64,000 nt of DNA, from positions 3,663,001 to 3,727,000 of the forward strand of contig NC_133907.1 in NCBI RefSeq assembly GCF_964199755.1, read 5' to 3'. Positions within the stretch are counted from its first letter, which is position 1. Every line of letters starts with the position of its first letter. Shown here piece after piece: positions 62,101-64,000 of the stretch. The DNA is from Larus michahellis (taxonomy: Eukaryota; Chordata; Aves; Charadriiformes; Laridae). The translations under genes and the position numbers were made by a program. The notes below the pieces were generated by a model. That model saw nothing but the letters and a program-made list of their open reading frames with translations. It did not search any database and was not told where the DNA came from.

Positions 62101-63544
62101 AGCATTAATTACATCAATCAATTACTAAATCGTAATTCAACAAAAGTTTCTTCTGTTAAGACTTTTAAGACCCTGGTATTTGTAAATCCTACAATAGAGG
62201 ATAATCCGTTATTATCAGATAGATTTTTAGGATATTTAAAACTTCTCGTAGGGTGCCTGGAACTGTTGTCCAACGTGATGTGGTGCACACATAACTTCTT
62301 CAAAAAGAACAGAAGAACGTGAGGCATTAAATAACGAAAGGCTGTAGTGATTAATACCTTTGTAAAATATACTGGCCTGGGGCAAAACTGTGAATTGAAA
62401 TGAATAATTTGAAACCAGCAACATCCTGGAGTTACAAAGGAGATATTAATTAAACATCTCCCCTCTGAGTCTGCTGCCTGCACCGGGCATTTTCCAGGGT
62501 TAGTATTTTGGGAACAGTCATGACTACAGGGCAAAAGCTTGGCTCCTGGACAGAAATCCTGCCAAGCTGTGGGTTGGCTTTGGCTTGAACACATAAGGTC
62601 TCTGCGCCTTGTGGCTTGCTTCGGTTGCTAAGGTCCTTTTAAAAGTCAAAGCCATACTCACCTGAGTAACCTTCACTCATATATATCTTTCCGTTGAAGT
62701 CACAGACTAGCCATAACCTCAGGGTTTTCAGCATAGGACGCTTGTTATTCTGGTAAACTCTGTCCCAGTCTATCCCAGCTCGAATCAGAAAGTGTCCGGA
62801 CTGTTGTCCACTCTTGCTGTGGATTAGTGGTCCGTGGATTAGCAGATTGCGCACGAGATCCACCTGGCACTCATCTCTTAGACACACGCAGCAGAAACGA
62901 GTGCTCCCGTTACTGCTCCCACCCTGGGCTATGACTGAGACTTTGTCCTGGGGGCAGCTACGTTCCTGCTTTCGTGGTTATGGGGAAGGAGAACTAGACA
63001 CAGAATTGTGCCAAGATGACAAATATATGTACTATTATTTTATTTTTTTTCGGCGTTTTGGCCCTTCTTCACAAGCTTCAGTTAGCTGCTGTGTATTTTT
63101 TAGAGGCGTGTTTAGAATAAAAAGACAGGTATGGTTTGGACTAAGCCTGGTGCAGGAGGAGAGAAGGGGATGTCGAAGGGGGCTCCTTAGGATCAACTGA
63201 TGCAGCCTTGCAAAGCCAAGAGGGGTGGTTGAGTTTATAAGTCGCTGGGTGCTGGCCAGAAGTCCCAAATCATCAGTGGTTTCCCCAGGCTGGGCAGCCG
63301 CTGGGCTATTCGACCCAAATTCCCCTGTAGCACCAGCTACGCTCAATGGCCATCTTTCTCTCTAGGCTTCGCCTCCACGATGGGAAGCTCATTAAGGACA
63401 GACGCTACCACCTCCGAACATACCCAAACTGCTTCGTGGCGAAGGAGCTCACCGACTGGCTGATCGACCACAAAGAAGCGCCGGACCGAGAGACGGGCAT
63501 CCGCCTCATGCAGAAGCTGATGGACCACTACATCATCCATCACG
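55971..63544 (+). CDS. DEPTOR-like protein, exons 1-2 (partial, continues to the right)
   Basis: Exon 1, 55971-56056, encodes MESLSSSLKKKATEQHYRAE and then VMIAGEQLR. Exon 2, 63366-63544, continues LRLHDGKLIKDRRYHLRTYP, NCFVAKELTDWLIDHKEAPD and RETGIRLMQKLMDHYIIHH. The junction splits an Arg codon (AG/G), and exon 2 ends one base into the next codon before GTGGGT. DEPTOR (DEPDC6), the inhibitory subunit of mTORC1/2, has GEQLRLRLH, then IKDRR, TYPNCFVAKEL, DWLI and IIHH in the same order, so this is the start and most of the first DEP domain of a DEPTOR family member. The N-terminal tail is short (about 25 residues before GEQLR). The true DEPTOR gene lies on another chromosome in human, and ARFGAP1 is the neighbour here, so a paralogue is more likely. 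The second DEP and PDZ domains would lie beyond the window. The start has G at -3 and +4, but the frame is also open upstream. Confidence 0.85.
56326..56351. repeat. Perfect 12-bp hairpin
   Basis: GCAAAGGGATTT at 56326-56337 and AAATCCCTTTGC at 56340-56351 are exact inverse copies separated by TT. It lies 270 bases into the DEPTOR-like intron 1. Confidence 0.85.
59747..59985 (-). mobile_element. CR1 LINE 3' fragment
   Basis: The plus strand reads AGAATCATGGAATGGTTAGA, then TTGGAAGAGACCTTAAAGCC and CTGCCCTGGGCAGGGACACC, and goes on to AACCTGGCCTTGAACCCCTC and AAATCTCCCCTCTTTCAGTT. This is the reverse complement of about 240 bases of CR1 3' end. Its relation to the copy at 19632-20008 is close. 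Confidence 0.94.
61553..61583 (+). repeat. TG/TA dinucleotide microsatellite
   Basis: A compound run of ATAT, (GT) about 8 units and (AT) about 5 units. It is a typical simple repeat, likely polymorphic. Confidence 0.85.
63366..63544 (+). other. DEPTOR-like exon 2 (DEP domain 1)
   Basis: It has 179 bases with acceptor TCTCTCTAG and donor ACG/GTGGGT. It encodes the core of the first DEP domain (positively charged KDRRYH loop, YPNCFVAKELTDWL helix, IIHH). All residues are uninterrupted and codon use looks normal for a functional gene. Confidence 0.92.
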
Positions 63545-64000
63545 GTGGGTGGGTTTCTCTGCTACCCGCTGAGTCTCCCTGGGGAGGTGGCTGTGTATCT
63601 AGTCGCCGTGTGATGACAACCATACCAAATCCAGCCCTCTCGTCCCCCCTCTTCTCTAGGGTCCAGAAATAGCTGCCTTGGACCACTGCGATGCAAACAC
63701 TCTCTGTTGCCGTCTGCTACTTGCTGAGGTTAATGCCCTTTACCTTAAGCTGCCTTGAATAAAAATAAACTCTGCTTTATCGCAAAAGCATAAAGCTGAA
63801 GCAGTGAGTTCTCAGTTAACCATTAACACTTAAACTTGATTATTTTTTCCATCTCTCCAGCCGTCAGTTTCAAATAAATCCATTAGTTAATTAATCCTGT
63901 GCAGCATTGGGTACCGGTGCTGTTTTGATTGCTTATTGCGGCCGCGTCCCTCCTGTTTCTGTGAGAATTCCTGGCAGGATGCAGACATTGACTTTCTAAC
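63545..64000 (+). other. Start of DEPTOR-like intron 2
   Basis: The sequence runs from the GTGGGT donor to the right edge. It holds AATAAA at about 63759 but no exon that I can recognise. Confidence 0.6.

Larger units (their letters stand above)
56057..63365 (+). other. DEPTOR-like intron 1
   Basis: A 7.3-kb intron. It contains a 12-base-arm hairpin at 56326-56351, a minus-strand CR1 piece at 59747-59985 and a TG/TA microsatellite at 61553-61583. A long minus-strand open frame (58039-58923) has no recognisable domain. I see no other exon. Confidence 0.6.

Overview
This is nuclear DNA from a bird. Three independent signs agree. The window holds at least seven 3'-end fragments of CR1 LINEs, several with the typical avian tail of ATTCTATG units. 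It holds one solo LTR whose ends and interior match the abundant bird family beginning TGTCATGG and ending in GAAACCAGGACA-type sequence. The genes are vertebrate and lie in the order expected for the avian counterpart of human 20q13.33 (NKAIN4 - ARFGAP1). I recall that LTR family from non-galliform birds, so a neoavian is my best guess; the species cannot be named from the sequence.

Layout. 1-8591 is most likely the first intron of NKAIN4, read on the minus strand. Its first coding exon is at 8592-8645, inside a CpG island (about 8430-9080). 9080-20100 is intergenic. It contains a CR1 scrap, an AT-rich stretch with several palindromes and homeodomain/SOX-like sites (about 14.6-18.8 kb), and two CR1 copies head-to-tail that run almost up to the next CpG island. 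20100-20702 is the CpG-island promoter and non-coding first exon of ARFGAP1. Its twelve coding exons run from 24413 to 40375 on the plus strand and can be joined without a break into a 422-residue protein. The 3' UTR follows, probably to 42956 or 44541. 44600-55350 is a gene-poor interval with one CR1 scrap and the solo LTR. At 55971 a second plus-strand gene begins: exon 1 (55971-56056) and exon 2 (63366-63544) encode the N-terminus and most of the first DEP domain of a DEPTOR-like protein. That gene runs off the right edge.

How the genes relate. They are independent vertebrate genes, not an operon. NKAIN4 is a small membrane protein that interacts with the Na,K-ATPase beta subunit. ARFGAP1 is the curvature-sensing Arf1 GTPase-activating protein of the Golgi/COPI system. 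The third gene looks like a paralogue of the mTOR inhibitor DEPTOR.

The most noteworthy points are the DEPTOR-like gene beside ARFGAP1, which has no human counterpart at this position as far as I recall; two long, almost perfect hairpins with 3-nt loops, one at the ARFGAP1 promoter and one in its last intron; and the run of symmetric phase-0 exons around the ARFGAP1 lipid-packing motifs. I found no CRISPR, operon, tRNA or rRNA gene, and no intact viral or transposon coding region.
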